64,000 nucleotides of DNA from Molossus alvarezi (GCA_037176705.1 CM073886.1:6696001-6760000); one strand, 5' to 3'; positions 1-10,450 are shown, counted from the first letter of the stretch. Notes: a model not told the origin generated them from the letters alone. A program made the numbers and translations.

Positions 1-560
1 GTGTGTGTGATGTGTGACCAGAGCCTGGTCAGTGTGTTTGAAAGGGACCCAACTTTCTGCTCACCGGGGCCTCTTCATAGACTATCTCTGGCCTTTTGAG
101 GTGTGTGTCTGCCGGTTAAGTATTGCTCACAGCTCTTCAAGTGTTCAAATCTTCATATTGTTCAAAGCATCTCTGGGAACACGGCAAAGAGCAGCCACAG
201 AGTTGGTGCAGTCAATGGAGCTCTGAGCAGAAGGGGCCCAGCGTGGCAGGAGGACGGGAGCCAACCCGAAGGAAGGGCTCCGACTCTCTGCCTCCTCCCT
301 GCGTCTCCACGCCGTCTCCGTGCTCCTTGCCTCCTCCGTCCCCTGGGTTTCTTCCGCCTCCTTCCCATCTCTCCCCACCCCACCATCAAGCAATGCCATC
401 CGGATGACACGCTCTGGGAAAGCACAGAACAGGCAGGAGTCTGGGGAGGGAGGCTGGCCTCTTGGGACGACCTTCAGGCTTTGCCCGGTAACGGCAGAGT
501 GTTACTGGGATGGGAACACTGGGGTGAGTGTAGAATGGTGGTAAGAGGAGGTCGCCCCCC
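1..560. other. intronic stretch, nothing recognised
   Basis: No repeat family or exon was recognised. The open frames here are long mainly because the DNA is GC-rich; they match no known protein. Confidence 0.5.
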
Positions 561-562
561 CG

Positions 563-720
563 GATTTGAATTCTGGCTCCACCTGTGCAGACTTGGGAGC
601 ATTGCCAACTCCCTACGACTTGGTTTCTTCGACTGTAAAGTGGGAAATAATAATACTGCCTGCTTCATAGGGTTGCTGGAAGTAGGCTGAACATAAAAAG
701 CACAGTATTACTTTCTAGTA
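563..720 (+). repeat. MIR SINE
   Basis: Degraded MIR: a conserved-core-like section followed by GTAAAGTGGGAAATAATAATACTG, a section around the CATAGGGTTG block, and decay into the 3' part, in the order of the family consensus. Confidence 0.75.
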
Positions 721-1140
721 TTGGCAAAGCAGCAACGACACAGTCCCGGCCCCTCTGAGACCGCTTCCCCTTCCCTCCCACCATCGCCTCTTCGGGGGAG
801 TGAGGAGGATGGACGCACCCTGCTCTGAGTCTCTAGGAACGGGCTCCAGCCACAGACCACGGAGGAAGCCGCCATGGCCCCGTCACACTCTGTGCACAGA
901 TGGTCACCACTGGCAAACCCAGGACCGTGTGCTCCTCAGGGGCACGTTCCAGCTGCCGGTGCCTGACCAGACCTCCTGGCACCGGGGCCCCACTGGATGA
1001 TGTGCTGGCTGATGGGAGGGTTTCCTAGATAGGAGAAGATCATTATTTTGTCCCCCAAGGGGACTGTTAGGGAAGAGTATGTCGCCAGCAGCTTCTTCTA
1101 AGCAGAGGCGCTATGAGAGCTGTCAGGCCGATTAGACACA
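720..1140. other. intronic stretch, nothing recognised
   Basis: No coding, RNA or repeat feature recognised. Confidence 0.4.
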
Positions 1141-1310
1141 GGAACTGGGGAATCTGAGCGGCAGCAGTGGGAGCCCCGAGGAGCCAGGAGCTGGGGGTCG
1201 AATCCCAGACCCTCCCCCCACTCATCTCCCCGAGGAACAGAGAGCCTCAGTTTTTCCACCTATAAAATGAAAGTTTTGGAGGACAGCACTCTGTAAGGCC
1301 CTTTTTTTGC
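1141..1310 (+). repeat. probable MIR SINE
   Basis: Contains a CCTCAGTTTTTCCACCTATA-type core followed by AAATGAAAG, typical of MIR, preceded by a poorly preserved 5' part. Confidence 0.55.
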
Positions 1311-1394
1311 TCAGCTATTCTAACAGTCTATGGTCTTGAACAGGCAAGCGACAACCCTTTACTGAGCACCTACTATGTGCCAGGCACAGTGCAA

Positions 1395-1845
1395 AATGTG
1401 AAGAGCGTGGGCCCAGAAACCAGGCTGCCTGGTGCAATTCTTGGCTCTCTTGCTTCCCAGCTGTGTAAACTCAGACAAGTCTCTTAAACTGTCTGTGCCT
1501 CGGTTTCCTCATCTTAAAAACAGCGATAATGCCTGGCCGGTGTGGCTCAGTGGTTGAGCGTTGATCCATGCAACAAGAGGTCACCGGTTTGATTCCCGGT
1601 CGGAGCACATGCCCGGGTTGTGGGCCCGATCCCCAGTGGGGGACATACAGGAGGTGGCCAATCAACGTTCTCTCTCATCAATGTTTCTCTCTCTCTAAAA
1701 TCAATACAGAAAAAACATTTTAAAAACAGGGATAATAATGGCTCTACCTCTTATGGCTGTTAAGAGGATTAAATGTGTTGGTATAACATGCCTGGAACTG
1801 CATAGCACAGTAGTTTCCCAATACCCGGTAGCTGCTATTCAGTAC
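1395..1845 (+). repeat. MIR SINE split by a VES SINE
   Basis: The left part (1,395-1,530) has the GCTGTGTAA and CTCGGTTTCCTCATCTTAAAA blocks. The right part (1,737-1,845) resumes with GATAATAATGG and the TGTTAAGAGGATTAAATGTG block. The interruption is the VES copy at 1,531-1,721 with its duplicated target. Confidence 0.85.
1531..1721 (+). repeat. VES SINE (ATCAATAAA-tail type)
   Basis: Starts with a tRNA-like head (A box GGCTCAGTGGTTGAGCG, B box GGTTTGATTCC) and ends in an A-rich tail. Flanked by a 15-bp target duplication at 1,516-1,530 and 1,722-1,736 with one mismatch, inserted in a MIR. Confidence 0.93.
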
Positions 1846-2064
1846 ATTGTTCCACTTGATTCTCATGCCATCTCAGTTCACTTGCTGGTTCCCCAAATGT
1901 AAGCTGCACTCTTGCAGTGGGTCAGGCTCTGGACTGGGACATGGGGCCTCAGCAGTGAAGAAAATGCCAGCCTGCTGGCAGGGAGGAAGCGGCTGCCCAC
2001 AGACCATGGTTCTTCATAAGCTTTGTTAGTGAAATCTAAATCCCCCTGTGGCTACAGGCCACCC

Positions 2065-2380
2065 TGAGTCCAAATCCCACCCCCATCTTTTCCTAGCTGT
2101 GTTGACTTAGGAAGTTGCTTTCTCTGTGTCTCAGTCTTGTCCTCTGTAAAAAAGTGGTAATCTTTTATTTTATTTATTTTATTTTGTTTAATTGATATTT
2201 TAGAGAGAGAGGAGGGACAGAGAGATAGAAACATCGATCGGCTGCCTCCTGCACAGCCCCCACTGGGGATCGAGCCCGAAACCAGGGCATGTGCCCTGAC
2301 CAGGAATTGAACGGGACCTCTCAGTCCATGGGACAGTGCTCAATCTACTGAGCCACACCAGCTGGGCTAGAGTGATAATC
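2065..2380 (+). repeat. MIR SINE split by a VES SINE
   Basis: The CCTAGCTGTGTTGACTTAGG and TCTCAGTCTTGTCCTCTGTA blocks give MIR in + orientation. It is interrupted at 2,168 by a minus-strand VES. Confidence 0.7.
2168..2370 (-). repeat. VES SINE
   Basis: Minus-strand copy: T-rich tail at left, complement of the tRNA-like head at right. Target duplication AGTGGTAATCTTTTA (2,153-2,167) and AGTGATAATCTTTTA (2,371-2,385). Confidence 0.92.
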
Positions 2381-2473
2381 TTTTAAAAAGTGGACCTGGA
2401 CTTCCAGTCAAGATGTTGGCGTAGGTAAACGCGATACTCGCCTCCTCCCACAGCCACATCAAAATTACAACTA

Positions 2474-2714
2474 GCCCTGGCCAGTTTGGCTCAGCGGTTA
2501 GAGCATCAGCCTGTGGACCAATGAGTTGCAGGTTCGATTCAGGTCAAGGACACATACCTCGGTTGCGGTTCGTCCCCGGCCCTAGTCTGGTCATGCCAGA
2601 GGCAACCAGTCGATGTGGTTCTATCACGTCGATGTTTCTCTCTGCTTCTCTCTCTCTCCCTCCCTCCCACTCTATCTGATAAATAGAAAAGTATCCTCAG
2701 GTGAGGTAAAAAAA
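2474..2714 (+). repeat. VES SINE (TGAGGATT-tail type)
   Basis: Head GCCCTGGCCAGTTTGGCTCA, tail ATCCTCAGGTGAGGTAAA. Perfect 13-bp target duplication AAAATTACAACTA at 2,461-2,473 and 2,715-2,727, inside the LINE 5' UTR, so it is younger than the LINE. Confidence 0.95.
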
Positions 2715-4073
2715 AAAATTACAACTAAACTACAGAACCATCATTCAGAACCGCCTGACATGGAGCTGAATGGAAGTCCTACAACTATGAGATTAAAGAA
2801 GCAGCCACATGGAGACTGGTAGGAGGGCGGAGGCGGACGAACTGGTCCAACACCCACAGGTGGCAGATAAAAGTCAGGAGGACACCTCAGCTGGGAAGGT
2901 CCTCCCTGAGAAGTGAGGGGTCTCCGTCCCACACCAGGCACCCAGCTCCGGGTTCCATTGCCAGGAAGAGAATCCCCATCGCTTCTGGCTGTAAAACCAG
3001 CGGAAACTGAGGCTGAGGGAGGCTGAGGCTTCAGGAGCCCCAGGCAGCTCTTCTTAAAGGGCCCGCGCACGGACTTACTCGGACTTACTCTCTCTGAGCT
3101 CAGAGGGGAGACAGCTTGAAAGGCACCAGAGACATACAGGGAAGAACTGAGTCGTCTGGCTTCCAGATGAGGGCTGGAGAGGCAACTTTCTCTGAGACAG
3201 ACTGCTGGTGAAGGCCTTTGTTCCTTTGGTGAGCCCTTCCCTGGGATGGCAGATGGCCGCCACATCTGGGACTCCAGCAACCTGGCTCACACTGGTAGCC
3301 CTGCCCTGGTGATTCCCTGAGGCCCCGCCCAACCCAATTTTCAGGCCCACCCAAGCTGTTTCCAGTGGCTTTACCAAAAGGTTGGCCTGTCTTGGATCTT
3401 GCTTCATAGTTTCCTAAAATCTCTCAAACAAGCAGCATCTGGTCTCAGCGAGCCCCATACCTCTTGTTAAGTGGCCCCAGGCCTGGCACTAGGAGCAGCC
3501 AGCCTTGGTTCACAGTTGGCTTTTCCTGGGCACCTCCAAGCCCAGCACAAGAAGCAGCCATTGGCAGATCACTTTGTAGCTTATTCTGGGTGGCCCTGGA
3601 TAGAACACAGGCAGTGGCTGACCTTGCCCCAGAGCCAGCACACCCAGTGAACAACTTCAGACCACATCAAAACACCACCACCCAACCCCCTCCACAAGTG
3701 ACACACTCAATGAGTGGACTAAGTGGGTAATGGAACCCTGCTAAAGTAAGTCTTGCTCTGTGTGGTGGGTCCCTACACAGCTGATCCCCCAAGGTAGTCA
3801 GAGGCCAGTGGTCAGTGGGCATAGCCAGTCCTAGAAGCTGATCAGCCCGAGTAAATCTCTCCCATTGATGTACCAACAGCAATCAAGACTCAGTTACAAC
3901 AGAAGGGTGTATAGTCCACACTAGGGGTGCACCTAGAGGGCTGAGCTGGAGTGATCAGGGAGGCTGTGCCACTAGATCCTATAGGACACCTACAACAATA
4001 GACCACCCTAGGAAGCCTAGGAGACATAGAACTCTACCTAATACGTAGAAACATTCACAGGGAAGCAGCCAAA

Positions 4074-4983
4074 ATGAGGAGACAAAGAAACATATCCAAA
4101 ATGAAAGAAAAGAACTGAATAAAATGGAGATAAGCAATTAATCAGATGCAGAGTTCAAAACACTGGTTATAAGGATGCTCAAGGAACTTAGTGAGACCTT
4201 CAAGAAACTTAAGGAGAACTCCAAGGAACTTAGTGAGAACATCAACAACATAAAAAAGGACCAGTCAGAAATGAAGGATGCACTAACTAAAATAAAAAAT
4301 AATTTACAGGGAATCAATAGTAGAGTAGGTGAAGCCAAGAAGTAAACCATCGATTTGGAATATAAGGAAGCAAAAAACACCCGATCAGAACAGCAAAAGG
4401 AAAAAAGAATCCAAAAAAATGTCCCAGTGTAAGAAGACTCTGGGACAACTTTAAGCATACCAACATTTGCATCATGGGGGTGCCAGAAGGAGAAGAAAGA
4501 GAGCAAGAAATTGAAAACCTATTTGAAAAAATAATGACAGAAAACTTCCCTAACTTGATAAAGGAAACAGACATACAAGTCTAGGAAGCACAAAGAGTCC
4601 CAAACAAGATGAATCCAAAGAGGGCCATACCAAGACACATCATCATCAAAATGCCAAAGGTTAAAGACAAAGAAAGAATATTAAAAGCAGCAAGAGAAAA
4701 GCCATTCATTACTTACAAAGAAGCTCCCATAAGATAGTCAGCTGATTTCTCAAAAGAAACTTTGCAGGCCAGAAAACAGTGCCAAGAGATATTCAAGGTG
4801 AGGAAAAGCAATGACCTACAACCAAGATTGCTCTATCCTGCTAAGTTATCATTTAGAATTGATGGACATATAAAGAGTTTCCCAGACAAGAAACAGCTAA
4901 AGGAGTTCATCACCACCAAACCAGTATTATATAAAATGTTGACGGGTCTTCTTGAAGAAGAAGGACAAAAATATGAACAATAA
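4074..4983 (+). pseudogene. LINE ORF1 relic (HAL1-type)
   Basis: ORF1 encodes the RNA-binding chaperone of the LINE ribonucleoprotein. The first reading frame meets a stop within about 15 codons and further stops follow, so it is non-functional. The C-terminal domain is still readable at 4,762-4,983 (ending LLEEEGQKYEQ), with the LQPRLLYPAKLSF and KSFPDKKQLKEF blocks typical of mammalian L1 ORF1. Confidence 0.8.
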
Positions 4984-5620
4984 AATGGCAATTAATACAT
5001 ATCTATCAACAATTGAATCTACAAACAAGATGAGCAAGCAGAACAGAAACAAACTCATAGATACAGAGAACTTTTTGTTGCTTGCCAGATGGACAGGGGC
5101 TGGGGGGATGGGTAAAAAAGACGAAGGAATTAAGAAGTACAGATTGGTTGTTAGACTGATGAACCTCAAAGGGAAGAGGGTAGGAGGGTGGGATGAGATA
5201 AACCAAAGAACTTCTATGCATATATGGAGAACCAATGGACACAGATCATAGTGTGGGGAAGGCAGGAGAGGGGCGGGATTGGGGATGAGGGGGTCAATGG
5301 GGATAAGAAGGGGGGCATCTGTAATACATTCAACAGTAAAAATATGTTAAAAAAAAAAAAAAAAGCAGACCTGTTGTGATGGTTGATTGAGATGGTGACG
5401 CAAAGACTTGGCATGGTGCCTGCCACAGCACGTGCTCCATGAGCAGATGGCAGCTCACTCGGCTGCCCCCACCTTTAACCTGTGCCTACATCTGAGCCTC
5501 TCTTTGAACTTCTTGTTTTTTCTGGCAAGACTTCCATTTGGAGCTTCCCAAAGTTTTCCTATTGGCAGAGGGAGTTAGGGGACATTACAAGAAGCTGACT
5601 TTAATGAGCTAAAATGTCTT

Positions 5621-5848
5621 TATTTATTATTATTATTTGTTGTTGTTAATCCTCACCCAAGCATATTCTTTTCATTGATATTTTTGTAGAGATAGTTGAA
5701 GGTGGGGGGAGAGAGAGAGAAACATCCAAGTGAGAGACACACATTGACTGGTTGCATCCCGCGTGTGCCAGAACCAGGGCCAGGGAGCAGACCTGTAATC
5801 CTTTAGTCCATGGCTCGATGCTCTAACCACTGAGCAACTGGCCAGGGC
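5621..5848 (-). repeat. VES SINE (TGAGGATT-tail type)
   Basis: Minus-strand copy from a T-rich tail and AATCCTCACCC to the complement of the head (GCCAGGGC). Imperfect flanking duplication around GAGCTAAAATGTCTT (5,606-5,620) and AAGCTGTAATGTCTT (5,849-5,863). Confidence 0.85.
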
Positions 5849-5863
5849 AAGCTGTAATGTCTT

Positions 5864-7497
5864 CAAAGTCTGTCTCCCATTGACACTTAAAATTCATGTG
5901 AATTCTGCTCTCGCCTCCTTATTATATTCATGTTCATTTTAATATAAAAGAATGTGCCTGCCCTACTAATCTTCAAGCTCTGACACTGTGAGGACAGAAG
6001 CCACTTTTCATCCTTGGTTGGCCGTGTCAACCCCGTACTGAGGACAGCTCAGGGTTAGAACTCACTGCCTACTGCTGGGTGCCGTGCAGGGTAATGCCAG
6101 GCGGAGACGCAGAAGCAGACCCTGGCCCTGACCGCAAGGGGCAAGTCCTAGCTGGAGCGTCGCCAGAGACAATATCCAAACACGAATTCCCTTGGTGCAT
6201 GCGCCCCAGCCAGTCAGAGTGCTAGAACTGGCGCAGAGTCCAGTGGCCCCTGCGATGCCAACCTTTAATCTGTTGGTTGCTGGACATGGGGGTATCTTGG
6301 GGATCCCCAGGAAGAGTGTGGGGTGCTCGTGAAACGGAGGGAAGAGTCAGGAGGCCACTGGCAAAGATTATTTGCCAGCGCATGCGGAGAACTGTAATGA
6401 GGGCCAGCCTCCACTTAGCACCACCCTGCAGGAGGCCAAAATGTGGAGGCAAGGTGATGTGCCAACCCACTGAGTCATTGCTGGTGCCAGGCCACATGAG
6501 GTCCTTGGGGCACAGGGACAAAAGACACATTCCGCCCTTGGAGCAATGATGTGAGAGAAGTGGTCAGGCCTGAGCACAGCCACTGGCCCTGGGTTCTATT
6601 GTTTCTTCTTACCCCCCGGAGCCGCTTCCTCTCCGACCGCCTCTGCAGCCACTCCCTGGGCTGCTCTGTCGGCACTTGGGGACGCTAAGTAGGCGGACTC
6701 TGCCGACTGGGAACAACAGCTGCGTGTTCCCCAATTCCCCAACAACAGCTACCCTAGAGCATTATCTTATCCTGTGCAGACAGGGAGACTTAGGAGCTAC
6801 TGGACCTTCCCAGTGGGCCATGCGTTCCCCCAAACTGTAGCGCCGGCTCCAGTGTGCCCACTGGACAGCCACACTGGACTCCCGACAAGCACCTCCAACT
6901 CAACGTGTCTAAACCTCTTCCCTAAACCTGTTCCCTCTGCTGCCTCTTCTTTTAGCTCAAGATGCTACCCATGTCCCCCGATCCAAGCTAGAGCCCCAGT
7001 AAGTCTTTTTCTCACACGCCACACAATTTTCAGGATCCAGCTGGACTGTCGCCTTGTCTTCAAAGGGAAGAGGCTCAGTCACCTCTCTCCGTTGGCTCCC
7101 AAACCACTTTGTCCCTGTCTCTGGGAGAGCCGCCCCTGTCTTTTGCTCTAACTGCATTTACACGTCCGTTTCTCCCACGGATGGTGAGGAACTCACCGGC
7201 AGGGCCCTGTATCTCCTTCATTTTACTATCCTAACGACTTCCTGCCGAAGATCACGGGTTGATGGAGAGAATTGCTTCCACGGGGAAAGACAGGTGCTCT
7301 GACTTCTGCACTTGCCGTAGGAGTCAGGTGTCTTCCTCGCTGAAGGCATGCCACCTGGGACCGACCCTCCGCTTCCCGGGAGACGCTGGGCGGGCAGGAT
7401 TTCCCAGCCACAAAGCCTTTCCTCCCGCCCGTTACCTCCACATTTGTTATAAATGTTTCAAGACTGCAAGTTACCTCTGAGGTTTATAAAAGATGCG
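5864..7497. other. intronic stretch just upstream of the CACNG3 exon, no repeat recognised
   Basis: About 1.6 kb without a recognisable young repeat. No coding exon seen. Comparative conservation could reveal regulatory sequence, but nothing in the bases alone shows it. Confidence 0.5.
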
Positions 7498-7518
7498 TTT
7501 TTCTCTCCCTTCTCTTAG
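7498..7518 (+). promoter_or_regulatory. 3' splice site of CACNG3 terminal exon
   Basis: An uninterrupted pyrimidine run (7,498-7,516) is followed by AG at 7,517-7,518. The downstream frame gives the TARP motif only if the first codon is split G|GG across the junction, which matches the phase known for TARP genes at this boundary. The branch point was not assigned. Confidence 0.9.
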
Positions 7519-8030
7519 GGCTAAGCAACATCATTGGCATCATAGTTTATATATCAGCCAATGCCGGGGACCCCGGGCAGCGCGACTCCAAGAAGAGCTA
7601 CTCGTACGGCTGGTCCTTCTACTTCGGAGCGTTCTCTTTCATCATCGCGGAGATCGTGGGGGTTGTTGCCGTGCACATCTACATCGAGAAGCATCAGCAG
7701 TTACGCGCCAAATCCCACTCGGAGCTCCTGAGGAAATCAACTTTTGCCCGCCTGCCACCCTACAGGCACAGGTTCCGGCGGCGCTCCAGTTCCCGCTCCA
7801 CGGAGCCCAGGTCCCGAGACCTGTCCCCCACTGGCAAAGGCTTCCACACCATCCCCTCCACCGACATCTCAATGTTCACCCTCTCCCGGGACCCCTCGAA
7901 GATCACCATGGGGACCCTCCTCAACTCCGACCGGGACCACGCTTTTCTACAGTTCCACAATTCCACGCCCAAAGACTTCAAGGAGGCGCTGCACAACGAC
8001 CTGGCCAACAGGCGCACCACGCCCGTCTGA
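7519..8030 (+). CDS. CACNG3: CACNG3 terminal coding exon (TARP gamma-3, C-terminal 170 residues)
   Basis: The exon encodes the C-terminal part of voltage-dependent calcium channel gamma-3 subunit, a type I TARP that binds AMPA receptors in the postsynaptic membrane and controls their trafficking and gating. Exon-local residues 1-14 ([14 protein letters not shown]) end the third membrane helix, 15-30 form the second extracellular loop, about 31-56 are the fourth helix, and 57-170 are the cytoplasmic tail. The tail has an Arg/Ser-rich patch (residues 83-100, [18 protein letters not shown]), the kind of region phosphorylated by CaMKII and PKC in TARPs. It ends in TTPV, a class I PDZ ligand for PSD-95-type scaffolds. 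Residues such as [17 protein letters not shown] separate it from gamma-2, gamma-4 and gamma-8. About 145 residues from upstream exons would complete the usual 315. The frame is intact, with stop TGA at 8,028-8,030. The paralogue call is from memory of the family. Confidence 0.96.
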
Positions 8031-8545
8031 ACTGCCCGCCCGCCCGGCACAGCCCGGGCGCAGAGCTGTCTCTGAGGTTGCATGGCATGGTCCTCGTGAT
8101 GGTATTATTTTTTACAAAGAATGAAACCAAATGGATCAGCCCTGTCCCACACTCTGTCCCTCAGCCTCCAGGTCCTAACCCTCTGTTCCTCCCCACTCTT
8201 CAAGCCGATCCACTGACGCCCTTCCTCTCTGTGTGTCTGTGCCAGATGTTCCCCTTCTTCCTTCTTTACTGGAAGGAACTCCACATTTTTCCCTCCTTGG
8301 AAGAGGATCTCACTCAAAGTCACAGGTTGTGGCTTGGGGGGATCCCCAAATATCCAGATGTGTGCACAGTTGTCCCTATTGTCCACTCACACAAATCCTC
8401 AGGACACCAACCGCCCAGGTGGCCCTGGGGGAGGCATTCACTTTTCCGTGTTAGAAAAACATGACCACAAATCAAAGCTGTCAGAGCCCCGAAGCAGCTA
8501 ATGTTACACGCACTCCTGTGATTAAAGGTTTTGCCCATAACCAAC
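8031..8545 (+). other. CACNG3: CACNG3 3' UTR (approximate end)
   Basis: Sequence from the stop codon to a likely cleavage region shortly after the ATTAAA at 8,521. It is free of interspersed repeats, unlike the DNA on either side, as expected for transcribed terminal-exon sequence. The exact cleavage point is not visible; a longer UTR using a later signal cannot be excluded. Confidence 0.65.
8521..8526 (+). promoter_or_regulatory. candidate polyadenylation signal (ATTAAA)
   Basis: ATTAAA is the commonest variant hexamer. It is followed within 30-50 bases by a T/GT-rich stretch (8,553-8,572) that could serve as the downstream element. It lies about 490 bases after the CACNG3 stop. Confidence 0.6.
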
Positions 8546-8816
8546 TGAGCCACAGTGTTTTGTTGCTTTTGGGTGCCTCCTGTACAAACTCACTCCCCAC
8601 GGCTGAACTGGAAGCCAAGTGTGCTCATCCACACTCTGGCCCACCGGAGGGATCCCCCTTCACCTCTTGAGACCAGCAAGGTGCTCCTGCCAATGTCAGA
8701 GTCGTTGGGCTAGCTGGGGGCCAGCGTGTGTTCAAAACCCTGGCTCTCGCACCCAGTAGCACTGGGATCCACCTAAGCTTCAAGCCTCAGTCTCCTCATC
8801 TTTAAAATGGAAATGG

Positions 8817-9080
8817 GCCCTGGCCAGTTGGATCAGCGTTTAGAGCATCAGCCTGTGGACCAAAGAGTTGAGGGTTCAGTTCTGGTCAAGGGCAAGTACC
8901 TCTGTTGCAGTTCAGTCCCCAGCCCTGGTCGGGGTCATGTGGGAGCCATCCGATAGATGTGTCTCTCTCACATCGATGTTTCTCTCTCTTTCTTTCACCC
9001 CCCCCACCCTCCTCCCCTCACTCTATCTGAAGATAAATGGAAAAATATCCTTGGGTGAGGATTATAAAAAAAAAAAAAAA
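8817..9080 (+). repeat. VES SINE (TGAGGATT-tail type)
   Basis: Head GCCCTGGCCAGTTGGATCAG, long pyrimidine body, tail GGGTGAGGATTATAAAA with an A run. Approximate target duplication AAAATGGAAATGG (8,804-8,816) and AAAAGGAACATGG (9,081-9,093). Confidence 0.9.
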
Positions 9081-9099
9081 AAAAGGAACATGGTATAGT

Positions 9100-9332
9100 C
9101 CTGGCTGGGTGGCTCAGCTGGTTGGAGCGTTTCCCATGCACCGAAAGGTCACCAGTTTGGCTCCTGGCCGGGCACATGCCCAGACTTCAGGTTTGCTCCC
9201 CGTCAGGGTGCACACAGAAGGCAACTGCCCGGTGTTTCTCTCATCGATGTTTCTCTCCTCCTCTCTCTCTCTCTCTCCCCGTCTCTCTCTAAAATCAATA
9301 CAATTTTTTTTAAATTTTAACTAAAGTTAAAT
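9100..9332 (+). repeat. VES SINE (ATCAATAAA-tail type)
   Basis: Head CCTGGCTGGGTGGCTCAGC, tail AAAATCAATACAA. Target duplication GGAACATGGTATAGT (9,085-9,099) and GGAAAATGGTATAGT (9,333-9,347), partly using the first copy's duplication. Confidence 0.9.
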
Positions 9333-9474
9333 GGAAAATGGTATAGTGCTCTCCTCCATAGGGTTGTAAGGCTTAAATAAAACACCACAGGTAGAACGAT
9401 TAGCACATTGTTGATTATTTATACAAATTCACACACTTATCAGTTTGGGGTGGATTCTAGAGAGAATGAGCATC

Positions 9475-9842
9475 GCGTTAGTCTGCCCCGGCTGCCATCA
9501 CAAAGTCCCACAGACCACGTGGCTTTAACAACAGACAATTACTTCTCACAGTCCTGGAGGCGGGACATCGAGATCAGGGTGCTGGCCAGCTGGGTTTTGA
9601 CCAGGGCCCTTTCCTGGCTTGCAGTCACCCCTTCTCTCTTTGTCCTCAGACGGCTGGGGCGGGGGAGCTCGCACCCTTTCTTCTCTTCCTTTTTTCAAAG
9701 CCACCCATCCCATCACAGGGTGGCACCTCGTGACCTCGTCGAGCCTGAATCACCTCCCAAAGACCCCATCTCCAACACACACCTTGGGGGGTAAGGATTC
9801 GACATATGAATTGGGGGGCAGTGAGGCGAATTCAGTCCGTAG
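9475..9842 (-). mobile_element. MLT1-type solitary LTR (ERVL-MaLR)
   Basis: Read on the minus strand it follows MLT1: start near 9,842, CATATG, TGGAGATGGGGTCTTTGGGA, GATGGGATGG, and CTCCAGGACTGTGAG near the end at about 9,475. No internal retroviral sequence flanks it. Confidence 0.75.
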
Positions 9843-9849
9843 CAAGCAG

Positions 9850-10290
9850 TGGTGCAGGAAGGCGCAGCCAACGGAGCTAATCCCACACTGCGGGGCGAGT
9901 GTGCTTTGCACACTCAGAGGCTGTTGGGGCAGAAAGTAGAAGGATTTTTGAATGTTTTGAATATATGATGTCACCTTCACCAACACTGACTTCCTGGACT
10001 TTGGGTTCCCCTTCTCCCGCCCCAGCACCTCACACTTCAAAGAGCTCCGCTTGGGGCTCCGGCCACTGAGGTCACAGAGCCCACACTTGCCGAGCGCTGC
10101 TGGGTGCCACGCTGTGCTCCAGCCCCGCCCACTCATCACGTCTTCTCCTCCTGGCAAGGAGGAGGCTGAGGCGAGGGGGGTGGCACGCCCTGCCCCCACC
10201 CCTCCACCCTGCGGGATGAAAGGCCTGGGAACTAGTCACTTGTCCACACTCAATGGCGAACCTGAGTGTCGAGCACAGGCTAGCAACGAC
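9850..10290. other. unassigned intergenic stretch
   Basis: Nothing recognised beyond short GC-rich frames. Confidence 0.4.
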
Positions 10291-10450
10291 TCATCTTACC
10301 ACGCCAGAGCCGTTGCTTCCACACTACCCACACGTGTCCGATCACCTCATGGGACCCTGCAGACAACCCACACACAGGCACTGTTGTTCTCGTTTTGGCA
10401 GATGAGGAAAGAGAGGCTCCAGGAGAGTGTGTCTTAGGAGCAGGGACAGC
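10290..10450 (-). repeat. probable MIR SINE
   Basis: The TTTGGCAGATGAGGAAAGAG block is the reverse complement of the MIR core region. The 5' and 3' ends are unclear. Confidence 0.5.

Larger units (their letters stand above)
2399..5359 (+). mobile_element. ORF1-only LINE (HAL1-type), complete but decayed
   Basis: A whole element: 5' end beginning ACTTCCAGTCAAGATG, long 5' UTR, a decayed ORF1 (about 4,074-4,983), 3' UTR and poly(A) at 5,350. After the ORF1 stop the sequence keeps the start of ORF2 (from the ATG at 4,985, reading MAINTYLST) for about ten codons, then passes straight into 3' UTR-like sequence. Endonuclease and reverse transcriptase are absent, as in HAL1. Likely target duplication AAAAAGTGGACCTG (2,385-2,398) and AAAAAGCAGACCTG (5,360-5,373). 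A VES SINE sits in its 5' UTR. Without that insertion it is about 2.7 kb. Confidence 0.85.
1..7518 (+). other. CACNG3: CACNG3 intron 3 (3' portion)
   Basis: This is inferred intronic sequence, because the exon starting at 7,519 opens in phase 1 after a splice acceptor and needs an upstream exon. I looked for the preceding CACNG3 exon, which would encode the third transmembrane segment, and did not see it, so it should lie left of the window. The intron holds MIR copies, five VES SINEs or fragments and an ORF1-only LINE, listed separately. No other exon-like open frame with flanking splice signals was recognised. Confidence 0.85.
8705..9400 (+). repeat. MIR SINE split by two VES SINEs
   Basis: Left part has CCTCAGTCTCCTCATCTTTAAAATGG (8,785-8,816). 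Right part resumes at 9,348 with CTCCATAGGGTTGTAAGG and TTAAATAAAA. Two VES copies are inserted between them. Confidence 0.7.

Noticed and set aside
103..690. 195-codon open frame as a gene
   Set aside because: It runs into a MIR SINE, overlaps other frames of similar length and has no recognisable domain or splice context.
7493..8464. 323-codon open frame as a gene
   Set aside because: It runs in a different frame from CACNG3 across the splice acceptor, exon and 3' UTR and has no family resemblance.
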